In this document: piece by piece, positions 1-11,400 of the stretch | Position numbering within the stretch: the stretch's first letter is position 1 | Layout of the letters: the number at the start of each line of letters is the position of its first letter | Assembly (NCBI RefSeq): GCF_037893015.1 | Contig: NC_133663.1 | Span: 221,615,753-221,679,752 of the forward strand | Reading direction: 5' to 3' | From: Macrotis lagotis | Lineage: Eukaryota; Chordata; Mammalia; Peramelemorphia; Peramelidae | DNA length: 64,000 nt | Program-made: the position numbers and the translations under genes | Notes under the pieces: generated by a model | Told to the model about the DNA's origin: nothing | The model's database searches: none | What the model saw: only the letters and a program-made list of their open reading frames with translations

Positions 1-2353
1 CCAGCCCCTTGCAAGAAGTAAAAAAGAAAATGTGTTATATCTGACTGCTCTCCCCCCCATGGTCCATGCTTTCTTCCATCACTCACATCCCCACCCCTTC
101 CCCCCTGCTCCCCCCTCCTTCTTATTCCAGATGCCTATACCCCATTAAGTATATATGCTGTTTCCTCTCCTAACCACCTCTGATGAGAGCAAAGATTCCC
201 TCATTCCCCCTTGCCTCTCCCCTTCCATATCATTGCAATAGCTCATTGTAATAAAAAAAATCTTATGTGAAATATCTTGGACTATTCCCCCTCTCCTTTT
301 TCTTTCTCCCATTCCATTTCCCTTTTTTTCTATTGACTCCATTTTTACACCATATTTTATCTTCGAATTCAGCTTTCTCCTGTGCTTCAACTATAAAAGC
401 TCTCTTTACCTGCTCTATGAACTGAGAAGGTTCATATGAGTATTATCAGTGTCATTTTTCTATGCAGGAATACATGCAGTTCATCCACATTAAGTCCCTC
501 ATATTTCCCCCCTCTCTTCCAATCTCCATGCTTCACCTGAGTTCTGTATCTGAAGATCAAACCTTCTGTTCAGCTCTGGCCATTCCAAAAGGAACCTTTG
601 AAATTCCCCTGGTTCACTGAAAGTCCATCTTTTTCCCTGGAAGAGGACATTCAGCCTTGCTGGGTAGTTCATTCTTGGTTGCATTCTAAGCTCTTTTGCC
701 TTCCGGTATATTGTATTCCAAGCCCTACGAGCTTCCAATGTAGCTGCTGCTAAGTCCTGTGTGATCCTGACTGCAGCCCCATGATATTTGAACTGTGTCC
801 TTCTGGCTGCTTATAATATTTTCTCTTTGACTTGGGAGTTCTGGAACTTGGCTATAATAGGGGTTGATTTTTTGGGATCTCTTTCTCTGGGGGATCAGTG
901 TATTCTCTCCATTTCTATTTTGCCCTCTGCTTCTAGAATATCAGGGCAATTTTCCTGTAGTAATTCTTTGAAAATGATGTCAAGGCTCTTTTCCTGGTCA
1001 TGACTTTCAGGTATTCCAATAATTTTAAAATTATTTTTCCTAAGTCTTTTTTCCATATCAGTTGTTTTTTCAATGAGATATTTCACATTTTCTTCTAATT
1101 TTTCATTTTTTTGGTTTTGAAGTATTGATTCCTGATTTCTGTTATATTCATCAATCTCCCTGAATTCTGTTCTTTGTCTTAAGGATTTGCTCTCCTCAGA
1201 GAGTTTTCTTATCTCTTTTTCCATCTGGCCAATTTTGCTATTTAAAGCATTCTTCTCCTCAATAACTTTTTTGAACTGTTTTATCCATTTGACCTAAGCT
1301 GGTTTTTAGCATGCTATTTTCTTCAGCATTTTTTTGGATTTCCTTGACTAAGCTGCTGACTTCATTTTCATGTTTTTCCTGCATCTCTCTCCTTTCTTTT
1401 CCCAGTTTTTCTTCCAACTCCCTCATTTGATTTTCAAAGTCATTTTTGAGGTCTGTCATAGCCAGAGCCCAATTTCTGTTTTTCTTGGAGTCTTTAGATG
1501 TAGGAGCTTGTGCTTCCTCATCTTCAGACTGAGTATTTTCATCTTTCTTGGGCTCATTTGCAAAATATTTCTCAATAGTCTTCCTTTTGTTTCTCTGCTT
1601 GCTCATTTTCCCAGCCTGGGCCTGGTTTTGGGGTGCTTTCTGAGCTTTTGGGGCACTCCCACAAGGGTCTCAGTGTGTGATGCTCTGTCCTTCCTCCCGG
1701 TCTGTGAATGACCATAAGCACCCCCCCACTCTGCCACGGGGCTGAGGTGGGGGGGCTCTGCTGTTCTGTGGTGGTCCTAGACTGGGATCAGGATCTCAAT
1801 GCGGTCAGAGCCCCAGAGTCCTGTTCCAGAGGCAGAGGACAGAGCTCAGCAGTCTCTTTCTCTTCACTCCCCTCCCTCAGCTCAATGAGCTCATGCCCTG
1901 GAGGCTCCTGCTTACTGGCTCCACCTGCTTCTGTTTCCTGGTCTGGGCGAAAGACCTAGCTGCTGGCTGTGTGCCCCAAGGGCTGGGCTCCCCGTGCTTG
2001 CTCTGGCAGAGGTCCCCACTGTTCCCCCACTTTGTGCCCGGTACTCCCTGGGGTGCAGCTCAGGAGACACCCCCGCTGCTGTGAGCTGAGACTCCCAGCA
2101 CCCTGGGGCTGCCTCTGCGAGGCTGAAGTTCTTTCACTCTGGCGGACCACCCCTCTGGCAGGCCGCCCCTCCGACCCCGGAGAGCAGAGCCTTTCTGCTC
2201 TTTTCCAGGTTACATTGAGTAGGAGAACTGCTTCACTGGGTCCCTTTGTGGGTTCTGTCTCTCGAAAGTTTAGTTAGAGTCCTTAGCTGATGAGTTTTAT
2301 CAGAGAGGTCCTAAGACTGGATCCCTTCTTGTCACCATCTTGGCTCCACCCCA
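1..2353 (-). mobile_element. Half-LINE (HAL1-like) composite retroposon, copy A, 3' end cut by window edge
   Basis: Reverse-strand copy of the same element found at 6776-9995 and 10718-13905. Its 5' end lies near 2353, where the complement begins with the L1-like 'GGAGCCAAGATGG' leader. A GC-rich 5' UTR of about 750 bp follows, then an ORF1 (1606 down to 499), then 3' non-coding sequence. The window ends inside the first antisense SINE-like module, so the rest of the 3' end and the 3' target-site duplication are not visible. There is no ORF2 between the ORF1 stop and the 3' region. The 5' UTR and ORF1 are clearly close in sequence to copy B. HAL1-like is my family assignment, from ORF1 without ORF2 in an L1-derived body. 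Confidence 0.85.
499..1606 (-). pseudogene. L1-type ORF1 of half-LINE copy A (decayed)
   Basis: ORF1p-like RNA-binding protein of about 370 residues, read on the minus strand from the ATG at 1606 (MSKQRNKRK...) to the stop at 499. The order is a basic N-terminus, an acidic linker, a long charged heptad-rich coiled coil, an RRM beginning near 'NFKIIGIPES', and a C-terminal domain with 'RMNYPARLNVLFQGKRWTF'. In L1 this protein trimerises through the coiled coil and packages element RNA. Two breaks are visible: an extra A in a run near 1259-1265 and a CGA-to-TGA nonsense change near 895. The second is a typical CpG decay event. Otherwise the reading frame is well kept, which suggests a relatively young insertion. 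Confidence 0.85.
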
Positions 2354-2439
2354 TGATAAAAGATTTTAAAGGACTCTGATAACTTAAAATTGCTATATAA
2401 AAGCTAGCTATTAATCTAAGATTATTTGCCCTATATTTG

Positions 2440-2985
2440 TTATCATTAAACAATAGCAGAGGGATGTCCCACTGGGATCTCATACTTGACATGTCCAAAA
2501 TAGAGATCTTCAATTTCCTCCATAAATTTGTTCTTTGGCCAAACTTCCCTATGTCTATTGAGAGTAACTCCACTCTTTTAGTTACCCAGATAACAATCCT
2601 GGAGTCATCCATGAGTCTGTCCTCTTTTCTTATATTAAATCACTTGCCTTATCTTGTGGGTTCTTACTCAACAAAATCTCTATACAAGTAGAACCTCAGA
2701 CAAGGAAAAGTTTTTTGAAAAATTTGTCTTGCAGAACAAATAAAAATGTACAGTATGAACATCATGTTTGGCCTTGAATGGATTGCAAAGGGATGATGCT
2801 CAACTAGAGCAATGTTTTGGATTTATTTTATTGCTATCCTATGTCAATCAAAGGCACCTCACACAACACCATTTCTACTTCAATGCTATCTCCATGGACT
2901 GCCCCTTCTCACTATTCACAATCATCCCCTTTGCTCATGCCCTCATTACCTCTTCCTGGACTGTTGTATAGCCTCCTAATTGGTA
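2440..2985 (+). mobile_element. L2/CR1-clade LINE ORF2 fragment
   Basis: Positions 2440-2690 read like the L2-clade segment after the reverse transcriptase core (pattern 'L.MSK.E' followed by 'NFPM.IE..STLLVTQ' and 'L.SSMSLSS'). Positions 2865-2980 read like its later 'LITS.LDYC.SLLIG' segment ('SSWTVV' here, decayed). The two parts are separated by about 170 bp I cannot place. Ancient, heavily degraded, 5'- and 3'-incomplete. Confidence 0.55.
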
Positions 2986-5155
2986 CCTGTGATTCATTCA
3001 GAAGTGAACATAAAAGGGGAAAAACATCAGTGAGTCAAAACATGAAAGTAATTCTAAAAACTGAAAAATAAGTGAAGGCATTAATGTTAGTCTTACTTTT
3101 AGTAAAAGTAGCCTAAGAGAGAACACTCCTGACATGAAATTCCCAATGTTCTCATGGAAGGAGATTCTCTTTCCAAACAATAACCCTTCCTCCTCCTCTC
3201 ATCTCCCTTATGCCAGTTACAACTCTTCTCAAAGGTAAAGTATAGGTTAATTTGATTTATTTTCAATTTATATTAAATACTAATAATTGCTATTGTATTT
3301 CAGGTGCATTAGGGACAAAAAACTTACTTAAAATTATAAAAAAAATATTTTTATATGAATATTTTGGGGGATGTTGTACAAATCATCCAACTTTGCATTA
3401 TTTCCTATGGAAAAATTTGCTTTTGCAATACGAACAAATCATATGATGAACAGAATCTCTGAATGAATTGAATTCATAAACTGAGGTTCAACTGTATCTG
3501 CCTTGTTTATCTCTACATGCTAAGAAAGTAGTCAGAATTTCTGCCCATGCTCTGAACTGAAAATCAGAGTCCTTCCCTTATACCCCATATTGGCCTTCCA
3601 GAAAGAGACTTCCCAATCTCTTTCACCTGAGCCAGTAATGTTTTATGCTGAGGGTGGGGCTCTGATAACTCTGTGGTATCACCCCTTCCCCTACAACAAA
3701 TAACTGCTTAATGCATCATTACCTTGCCTCTGGAGGACTATACAGAGTATGTTGTTAAGTTCTTTGCCCAAAACAAACCTATATCATACAAATTAATTTT
3801 ATGAAAAGGAATGGATAATCCTGGCTTCATTGAGTCTCAAATTATCTTTCAATTTGACTGAAAGTCAAAAGAAGGCATAATAACCCAGGGACTCGGCTGG
3901 AAGATTCTGCCTTTCACCTCACAGGGTATGTCAGCAGCTCTAAACCTACCCAGTTCTGCCAAACTTCAACCTATATAAAATGAAAGCTAAAGGTGAGATC
4001 CTAATGCTTGCTTTTTTCTTTCTGAAGGAAGAGAAATTTACTTGTGGCTAGACTATAGATTCAACAAAAGTCATTTCTAAGGCATTTTGCAAGAGTTTGG
4101 TCTCTGGACTATGAATTATCTGAAGGGAAAGAAAGGGAAGGTTCCCACAATTTTTCTACAGCCTTCTTGGATCACACAATATGCTTAATGAAGCAACAGA
4201 AACTGTCTGGCCACAGAACAAGAGATGCCACAGCTTTAGACTGACACAGAGTCAGGAAGAGAATGTGGCAGTGATAAATCAGTACTGGAGCTTGAGGAAT
4301 AGGACAACAGTTTCAGCTAGAAGCAGCACCTGAGATGGATAAAGAGCCAGTCAGTAAAACAGAGTGAAAAGAAAAATGAGCTTCAACAGGTGATAAGAAG
4401 AGTTTACTAGAGTCACCATCAGGAAGTATAAGAACCTTTGTCTTGCAAATCCAGCTGTCTACAAGAGAGTCTCTGGGGAAGCCAAAATTTATATCTCTCT
4501 CAGTATGTCCAGTGAGTAGCTGCACCCCCCCCCCATCTACAAATCTTCTATCCCTCAAACTTCCTCTCACTAGACAAGATATCTTTGCTATGTATCTGTC
4601 GTGCTCTCTGCTGGACACTTTCCTGTCAGTAGTCACCATCTTCTCCAGCTAAACTGAAATTCTTGGTTAAAGTGTGGCTAATTTCCTTCAGAAAGAATTT
4701 GTCTTAACCATCCAGGAAGGCTTAGGTTAGCAGATCTCTGAAACTTGGGAGTTTTGGGCAACAGGGGGCTAAACCCATTGAGTAGTGACACAAAATTCAG
4801 GGTCATTATAAGCCTCTAGGAGCTTACCAGATTCCCTTAGAGCCCCAAATCAAAAATGGAGCATGTCAAAGCTCTCATGTCAATGAGGACCATCAGTGGC
4901 CCTTACAATTTCAGCTTGAACAATAGAGACTCAATCTTAATTTAAATTTAAACAAAAAGGAAAAGAACCTAGGCCTGTACCCTAAAAGTAACAGAAAATG
5001 TATACACTTATGCTCCCTTAGAGTTCTCTCATTTGCAAAGCCCAAACTTCTGTTTCTGGCATCAAATTCTCTGTCTTTAAACTTCCTTAATTGGATTCAA
5101 TCCTTCATTTTTAAACTCTTGCTCTCTTTTTCCCCCTCCCTCTCTCCTATTTATA
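2986..5155. other. Unassigned intergenic sequence
   Basis: I see no open frame with protein-like composition, no RNA gene and no repeat I can name with confidence. A short C9 homopolymer lies near 4525. AT content is moderately high throughout. Confidence 0.5.
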
Positions 5156-6208
5156 TAGGTGAGGGTGGAAATAATGTTCAGAGGAGGATGGCAGTTTAGA
5201 GACAATCCAGATGTACTCTCTCAACCTTCCCCTCCAAGCAACACTAAAATATATGCCTCAAATCAAATTTTGGAAGGACAGAGTCAACAAAAGGTCAGGA
5301 TGAGACAATTCTCTGGCCTGAGAGAACTTAGGAGGTCAATAGAAGCCACAGACTGGAGGCCTGTCCCAAGTTCACACATAAGACAGAAGCACAGTGGTCG
5401 CCTTAGCAGCAGTTTCAGGAGCTCTCATCCCAAAGCTAGTAAGAAGGTCAGACAACTGATCATAAAGAGGTTACGGGGACTCTTCACTGGCTTTAGGTAC
5501 AGCTGACACTTACTGACATTGATCAATTGACATTGACCCTGATCATATGTCATTCTGGGTCACAGTTCTAGGGCAAAGAGGTTGCTGGTAGTGGGTTGGT
5601 CCCAATGGAGCAGGGGCCCTTGTGGCAGTCCCAAGACCAAGAGGAGTACTAGTGCTGGTGGTTGCAGGGTAGCAGGAGCCCTTCTTGGACAGACTAGAGT
5701 ATAAACCAAGAGATCAGTGGCCGCATCTCTCCTTGAATCACACTGCTGTGGAAGCTCTGAAAAATTGTAACACCCTAAACTAGTTCTAAAAACAGAAGCA
5801 CAAAAAAGCCTGAAGCTTGAGATAGTACTTCCCCAACCCAACTTTAACATAAAGTTCAAAACTAAGAAATTAGCTTTGGAAAATTAACAAATAAACTAAC
5901 AAAAGAATTTGACCATTAAAAACTATCACCAGTGGCAGGGAAGTCCAAATAAACTCAGAAGAAGACAAAGTGAAAATCATTACTAAAAGCCTAAAAAATG
6001 CTAATTTGACCCAAGAACCAAATAATTCTTGCAGGAGATAAAGAAATATGAGTGGTAGGAGAAAAATTTGGAAAAGAAATTAATCAGCTTGGTAAAAGAA
6101 GGACAAAAATTCATTGAAGAAAAGAATTTCTTAAAAAGCAAAACTGGCCAAAGGAAAAAAGTGATACAAAGGTCACTAATGAAAAAATTCCTCAAAAATT
6201 AGAATGTG
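5156..6208 (+). mobile_element. Old L1 (host of the nest): 5' UTR and first part of ORF1
   Basis: Begins about 5156 with a 'GGATGGCAGTTTAGAGACAA' leader and a long 5' UTR containing repeated 'GGTTCTAGGGCA'-like phrases, as in marsupial L1 5' UTRs. From about 5950 it turns into A-rich, lysine/glutamate-rich ORF1 coiled-coil sequence. It is interrupted at 6209 by a short L1 insertion, resumes at 6503, and is interrupted again at 6776 by half-LINE copy B. Riddled with stops and frameshifts. Confidence 0.7.
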
Positions 6209-6502
6209 ACATCTGTATCCTGAGAAAGAATTGTGGAGTTTGAACAAAGATCAAGGACTATCACCTTTAATTTTTTTAAAATGTTACCTTATTATGTAAT
6301 TCTGCTATATCTCATACTGTATGTTTCTTCCTTAAGGATATGATTTTTCTCTCATCACATTCAACTTAGATCAATGCATACTATAGGAATGATGTAAAGA
6401 CAAACAAACTGCCTTCTGTGGGAGTGGAGGAAGGGAAGCAAGATTGGGAGAAAAATTGTAAAACTCAAAATAAATAAAACCTTTCTAAATTTTTTTTAAA
6501 AT
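6209..6502 (+). mobile_element. 5'-truncated L1, last ~294 bp, with 11 bp TSD
   Basis: The sequence aligns by eye to the last part of the L1 at 38155-38437. Both have 'AGAAAGAA.TGTGGAGTTTG', then 'TTTCTTCCTTAAGGATATGA' and a terminal 'AAAATAAATAAAA'. The flanks carry ATTAGAATGTG at 6198-6208 and again at 6503-6513, an 11 bp target-site duplication. The element is a severely 5'-truncated insertion into the ORF1 remnant of the older L1. Confidence 0.85.
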
Positions 6503-6775
6503 ATTAGAATGTGGTAAGTGGAAGCTAATGATTCCAAGGGATATCAAGAATCAATAAAAAACAAAGTAAAAAAGAATTTTTAAAAGAATATGTTAAATAT
6601 CTAACTGAAAAAATTACTGATCTGGAAAATAGAAAGGAAGGAGGAAGAAACAAAAAAGTAGATCATAGCTGTGAATATGAATGGGACAAACACATCCACA
6701 AAAAAGAAGTGGATCACAGAATGGACTGGAAACCCAAATCCAATAATAAATTGTTTACTTGAAATAGAAAGAAAT
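6503..6775 (+). mobile_element. Old L1 (host of the nest): ORF1 remnant to ORF2 endonuclease start
   Basis: The ORF1 remnant reads 'YVKYLTEKITDLENRK' around 6590-6635. From about 6670 the sequence has the L1 endonuclease N-terminal pattern ('VNMNGTN' then a 'WI.EW...PNPI...CL' segment). This reading continues without a gap across half-LINE copy B into 10011, which shows that B was inserted into this L1. Much of ORF1 and the ORF1-ORF2 junction is missing, so the element carries an internal deletion. Confidence 0.7.
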
Positions 6776-7524
6776 GGATGAGGCGGAGCCAAGATGGCGA
6801 CAAGAAGGGATGCAGTCTTAAGAGCTCTCTGAAAAACTCATCAGCTAAGGACTCTAACTAAACTTTCGAGAGACAGAACCCACAAAGGGACCCAGTGAGG
6901 CAGTTCTCCTACTCAAGGTAACCTGGAAAAGAGCAGAAAGTCTCTGCTCCCCTGGATCCGAGAGGCAGCCCACCAGAGGGGTGGCCCGCCAGAGCAAAAG
7001 AACTTTAGCCTCCCGGAGGCAGCCCCAGGGCACTGGGAGTCTCAGCTCACAGCAGGGGGGGGAGTCTCCTGAGCTGCACCCCGAGGAGCACCGGGCACAA
7101 AGTGGGGGAACAGCAGGGGAACTCTGCCAGAGCTAGCATGTGGAGCTCAGCCCTCAGGGCACACAGCTAGCAGCATGGTCTTTCCCCAGCCCTGATCCAG
7201 GAAACAGAAGCAGGCAGAGCCAGTAAGCAGGAGCCCCCAGGGAATGAGCCCATTTTGCTGAGGGAGGGGAGTGAAGAGAGATTGTGAGATTGGTCCTCTG
7301 CCTCTGGAACAGGACTCTGGGGCTCTGACCACATTCAGATCCTGATCCCAGTCTAGGCCCCCCCCATAGAACAGCAGGCCCCCCCCACCTCAGCCCCGTG
7401 GCAGAGGAGGGCGCTTATGGTCATTCACAGACCAGGAGGGAGGACAGAGCATCACACACTGAGACCCTTGGGGGAATTCCCAAAAGCTCAGGAAGCACCC
7501 CCAAACCAGGCCCAGGCTGGGAAA

Positions 7525-8647
7525 ATGAGCAAGCAAAGAAACAAAAGGAAAACTATTGAGAAATATTTTGCAAATGAGCCCAACAAGGATCAAAATACTC
7601 AGTCTGAAGATGAGGAAGCACAAGCTCCTGCATCTAAAGACTCCAAGAAAAACAGAAATTGGGCTCTGGCTATGACAGACCTCAAAAAAAGACTTTGAAA
7701 ATCAAATGAGGGAGTTGGAAGAAAAACTGGGAAAAGAAAGGAGAGAGATGCAGGAAAAACATGAAAATGAAGTCAGCAGCTTAGTCAAGGAAATCCAAAA
7801 AAATGCTGAAGACAATAGCATGCTAAAAACCAGCTTAGGTCAAATGGATAAAACAGTTCAAAAAGGTATTGAGGAGAAGAATGCTTTAAAAAGCAAAATT
7901 GGCCAGATGGAAAAAGAGATAAGAAAACTCTCTGAGGAGAGCAAATCCTTAAGACAAAGAACAGAATTCAGGGAGATTGATGAATTTAACAGAAATCAGG
8001 AATCAATACTTCAAAACCAAAAAAATGAAAAATTAGAAGAAAATGTGAAATATCTCATTGAAAAAACAACTGATATGGAAAACAGACTTAGAAAAGATAA
8101 TTTTAAAATTATTGGAATACCTGAAAGTCATGATCAGGAAAAGAGCCTTGACATCATTTTCAAAGAATTACTACAGGAAAATTGCCCTGATATTCTAGAA
8201 GCAGAGGGCAAAATAGAAATGGAGAGAATTCACCGATCCCCCAGAGAAAGAGATCCCAAAAACCCAACCCCTAGGAATATTATAGCCAAGTTCCAGAACT
8301 CCCAAGTCAAAGAGAAAATATTACAAGCATCCAGAAGGACACAGTTCAAATATCGTGGAGCTGCAGTTAGGATCACACAGGACTTAGCAGCAGCTACATT
8401 GGAAGCTCGTAGGGCTTAGAATACAATATACCAGAAGGCAAGAGAACTTAGAATGCAGCCAAGAATGAACTACCCAGCAAGGCTGAATGTCCTCTTCCAG
8501 GGAAAAAGATGGACTTTCAATGAACCAGGGGAATTTCAAAGGTTCCTTTTGGAATGGCCAGAGCTGAACAGAAGGTTTGATCTTCAGATACAGGACTCAG
8601 GTGAAGCATGGAGATTGGAGGAGAGGGGGGAAATAGGAGGGACTTAA
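7525..8647 (+). pseudogene. L1-type ORF1 of half-LINE copy B (almost intact)
   Basis: ORF1p-like RNA-binding protein of about 373 codons. The ATG at 7525 is chosen because the same MSKQRNKRK start is used in copy A. The coiled coil runs roughly over residues 60-190 with E/K/L heptads. The RRM begins near 8098 ('NFKIIGIPES') and includes 'KIEMERIHRSPRERDP', resembling the conserved RIHR-type segment of L1 ORF1p. The C-terminal domain has 'RNIIAKFQNSQVKEKIL' and 'RMNYPARLNVLF'. Only two breaks are visible: one extra A in the run at 7682-7688 and a TGG-to-TAG change at 8417-8419. The ancestral stop (as in copy A) has also been read through by three residues, ending at 8647. The low decay argues that this family was active fairly recently. 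Confidence 0.88.
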
Positions 8648-9120
8648 TGAGGATGAACTGCATGTATTCCTGCATAGAAAAATGACACTGATAATACTCA
8701 TATGAACCTTCTCAGTTAATAGAGCAGGTAGAGAGAGCTTTTATAGTTGAAGCACAGGAGAAAGCTGAATTTGAAGATAAAATATGGTGTAAAAAATGGA
8801 GTCAACAGAAAAAAGGGAAATGGAATGGGAGAAAGAAAAAGGAGAGGGGGAATAGTCCAAGATATTTCACATAAAATTTTTTTCTTTATCACAATGAGCT
8901 ATTGCAATGATATGGAAGGGGGGAGGCAAGGGGGAATGAGGGAACCTTTGCTCTCATCAGAGATGGCTAGGAGAAGAAACAGCATATATACTCAGTGGGG
9001 TATAGACATCTGGAGTAAGAAGGAGCAGGGAGCAGGGGGAAGGGGTGGGGATGTGAATAAAGGAGGAGAGGATGGATCATGGGGGGAGAGTGGCCAGATA
9101 TAACACATTTTCTTTCTTAC

Positions 9121-9806
9121 TTCTTGCAATGGGCTGGGATTGGAAGGCTTGCCCAGGACCACAGGGCCAGGTGGATTCTGGGCCTAAGGGGTAGTATGGG
9201 GTCTCAAGGCTTCTTGACCCCAGGACCAGGGATCTGTCTGCTGCACCACTCAGCGACCCTACAGCAGAGTCAGAGTGAAAGGAGAGAGAAAATAGAGTAC
9301 ATGATAGTGGAGAAATAAGAAAGGAGGGAGTTGCGATCAGCAATGGCAAAGGTGGAAAAATATGGAAATAACTTTTGTGATGGACTTATCATAAAGAATG
9401 AGATCCACCCATGACAGAGTTGTTGGTGTTGGAACAAAGACTCAAGCACATTTTTTGTTATTATTATTTGGGGGGGGGGTGCAGGGCAAGTGGGGCTGGA
9501 TGGCCTGCCTGGGGCCACATAGCAGGGTGATCTTTGGGTGTCTGGGGCCGGATTTGGACCCAGGTGCTCCTGGCTCAAGGGCCAATGCTCTGTCTGCCAC
9601 CTAGCCACCCCTACTATTATTACCATTTTATTTTATTTTGGGTCTTTTTTTTGATTCTTTTTTTGGTTTTTGCAGGGCAGTGGGGATCGGGTGGCTTGCA
9701 TGTCACACGGCTGGGTGATTGTTGGGTTTACAAGGCTGGATATGGACTCAGGTGCTCATGGCTCCAGGGCTGGTGCTTCGTCCATTGCGCCACCTGGCCA
9801 TACCTG
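9121..9806 (-). repeat. Three reverse-oriented SINE-like modules in the 3' region of copy B
   Basis: The modules lie at 9121-9262, 9470-9611 and 9671-9806. On the complement each has the marsupial tRNA-SINE order: head 'GGGTGGCTAGGTGGC' or a variant, a B-box-like GTCCAAATCC segment, a 'GTGGCC..GGGCAGGCC' middle and a G/C-rich end. They differ from one another more than each differs from its counterpart in copy C, so they are parts of the element and not three separate later insertions. Confidence 0.75.
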
Positions 9807-9995
9807 CAATTATTACTATTATTTTTTTTTATTTTAATTTTCTTCTCTCCTCTTTACTTTTTTCGCCCAAGCAAGTCTATCTATATTCATGGGGAAGGAA
9901 GGGTATTTTGTTTACTTGTAAACAAGAATATTTTATTAATGTAAAAAAACATTTGTACAAAATGAGAATAAAAAATAAATTAAAAAAGAAATAAA

Positions 9996-10519
9996 GAAAT
10001 AGAAAGAAATTCAGAGTTAAAAATAAAGGGTTAGAGTAGAATCTAATATACTTCAGCTAAACTAAAATTAGGTAACAATTATAATCTCAGACAAAGTAAT
10101 TAAAACTAATCAGAAATGGGGCAGCTAGTAGATAGAACATTGACCCTGGAATCAGGAGGACCTGACTAATATGACCTCAGACACTTAAAAATTGCCTAAG
10201 CTGTGTGAACTTGGATAAGTCACTAAATCCCATTGCCTTAAATAAATAAAATTACAAAATTATAAATTTTATAAATAAATTAAAATTTTTATATTTTATA
10301 GTAAATTATAAATTTTATAAATAAAATTATTAAAATCATTTAGAAAAGAACTAAGTAGAAGAGAAATCAGGAAAACTATAGACAATATAAAAAATTTTCA
10401 GCAAGTTTCTCAAAGGCCTTATTTTTCAAATCTAGCCAAGTCAAATTTATAAAAATAATAAATCATTCCTCAATAAATGATCAAAAGATACAAACTGGCA
10501 GTTTTTAGAAGAAGAAATC
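9996..10519 (+). mobile_element. Old L1 (host of the nest): ORF2 endonuclease remnant and later ORF2 segment
   Basis: After the 15 bp TSD the L1 endonuclease reading resumes ('LKIKGLE..LIYFS' then 'TIIISDK'-like around 10070-10095). It is interrupted by a SINE at 10117-10255. AT-rich filler follows. From about 10400 there is sequence corresponding to the ORF2 C-terminal region ('SLKGLIFQI' then 'NKSFLNK.SKD'-like, frames mixed). The reverse transcriptase core is missing. It ends at the 11 bp AAGAAGAAATC (10509-10519), which recurs at 13924-13934. Confidence 0.6.
10117..10255 (+). mobile_element. Marsupial tRNA-derived SINE
   Basis: Head GGGGCAGCTAGTAGATAGA, a middle with 'GGAGGACCTGA', then 'TGTGTGAACTTGGATAAGTC', ending 'CCCATTGCCTTAAATAAA'. 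It is the short (~140 bp) marsupial SINE with an A-rich tail, inserted in the old L1. Confidence 0.85.
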
Positions 10520-10717
10520 GATCCTTCATCCATCTGACTCTTAGCCTTCCAAAGTGTATGCCTACTCTAATCTTGTCCAGGCATTTAGAGATAAAAAGTT
10601 TCCCCTCAAAACTGCCTTGGCTGCATCCCATAAATTTTGATATGATGTCTCCTTTATATCATTTTCTTGGATATGATTATTGATTATTCTATTATTTGCT
10701 GTTTAATCAACCCATTA
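10520..10717 (-). mobile_element. L1 ORF2 fragment in reverse orientation
   Basis: On the complement the sequence matches the L1 ORF2 stretch that reads '[15 protein letters not shown]' (compare 35095-35150 on the plus strand). It is bounded on the left by AAGAAGAAATC at 10509-10519 and, after removal of half-LINE copy C, on the right by the same 11 bp at 13924-13934. This looks like a small insertion into the older L1. Copy C later landed inside it. Confidence 0.6.
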
Positions 10718-11400
10718 TTTGGGGGGTGGGGCCAAGATGGTGACTGGAGAGGATCATTTCTTAGGTGCTCTCACTCAAAACTTATAAGCTAAGGACTCTA
10801 ACTAAATTTTTGAGAGACAGAACCCACAGAGGGATCCAGTGAGGCAGTTCTCCAACCCATGGTAACCTAGAATAGAGTGGAAAGGCTCCTCTCCCCAGGG
10901 TTAGAGCAAAGGAACTTCAGCCTTCCAGAGGTAGCCCCAGGGTGCTGGGTGCCACAGCTCACAGCAGCGAGGGCAGTCCCCTGACCTATACCCCTGAAGC
11001 ACAAGGCACAACTTGGGGGACATTTGCCAGAGTGAGCTTGTGAATCCCAGCGCTCGGGGCACACAGCAAGCAGCTTGGCTGTGGTAGCCCAGATCCAGGA
11101 ACTGGAAGCAGACAGAGTGGGTAAACAGGAACCCCCAGGGCATGAGTGCTGAGCCTAGGGAGGGGAGCAGAGAGAGACTGCCAAGCTCTGTCCTCTGTCC
11201 CTGGAACAGGACTCTGGGGTTCTGACAACATTCAGATCCTGATCGCAGTCTAGGTCCCCCATAGAACAGCAGGGCCCCCCCAACCTCAGCCCCATGGCAG
11301 AGGGGTGGGCTTCTGGTCATTCACAGATCAGGAGGGAAGACAGAGCCTCACACACTCAAAAGCTCAGGAAGCACCCCAAAACAAGGCACAGGCTGGAGAA

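Larger units (their letters stand above)
6776..9995 (+). mobile_element. Half-LINE (HAL1-like) composite retroposon, copy B, complete with 15 bp TSD
   Basis: A whole insertion of about 3.2 kb. It is flanked by GAAATAGAAAGAAAT at 6761-6775 and 9996-10010, a 15 bp target-site duplication typical of L1-type target-primed insertion. The order is an L1-like GC-rich 5' UTR (6776-7524), ORF1 (7525-8647), non-coding sequence (8648-9120), and three SINE-like modules all in reverse orientation (9121-9262, 9470-9611, 9671-9806) separated by T-rich and ATT spacers. A terminal ~190 bp unit contains the palindrome TTTGTACAAA and an A-rich tail. ORF2 is absent, so movement would need endonuclease and reverse transcriptase supplied by an autonomous L1. 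The 3' terminal unit does not resemble the L1 3' end at 38.4 kb, so recognition was probably through the A-rich tail. Confidence 0.88.

Noticed and set aside
10258-10335. Repeated AAATTATAAATTTTATAAAT blocks as a functional palindrome
   Set aside because: Best explained as expansion of an AT-rich SINE tail; no stem beyond simple A/T composition.
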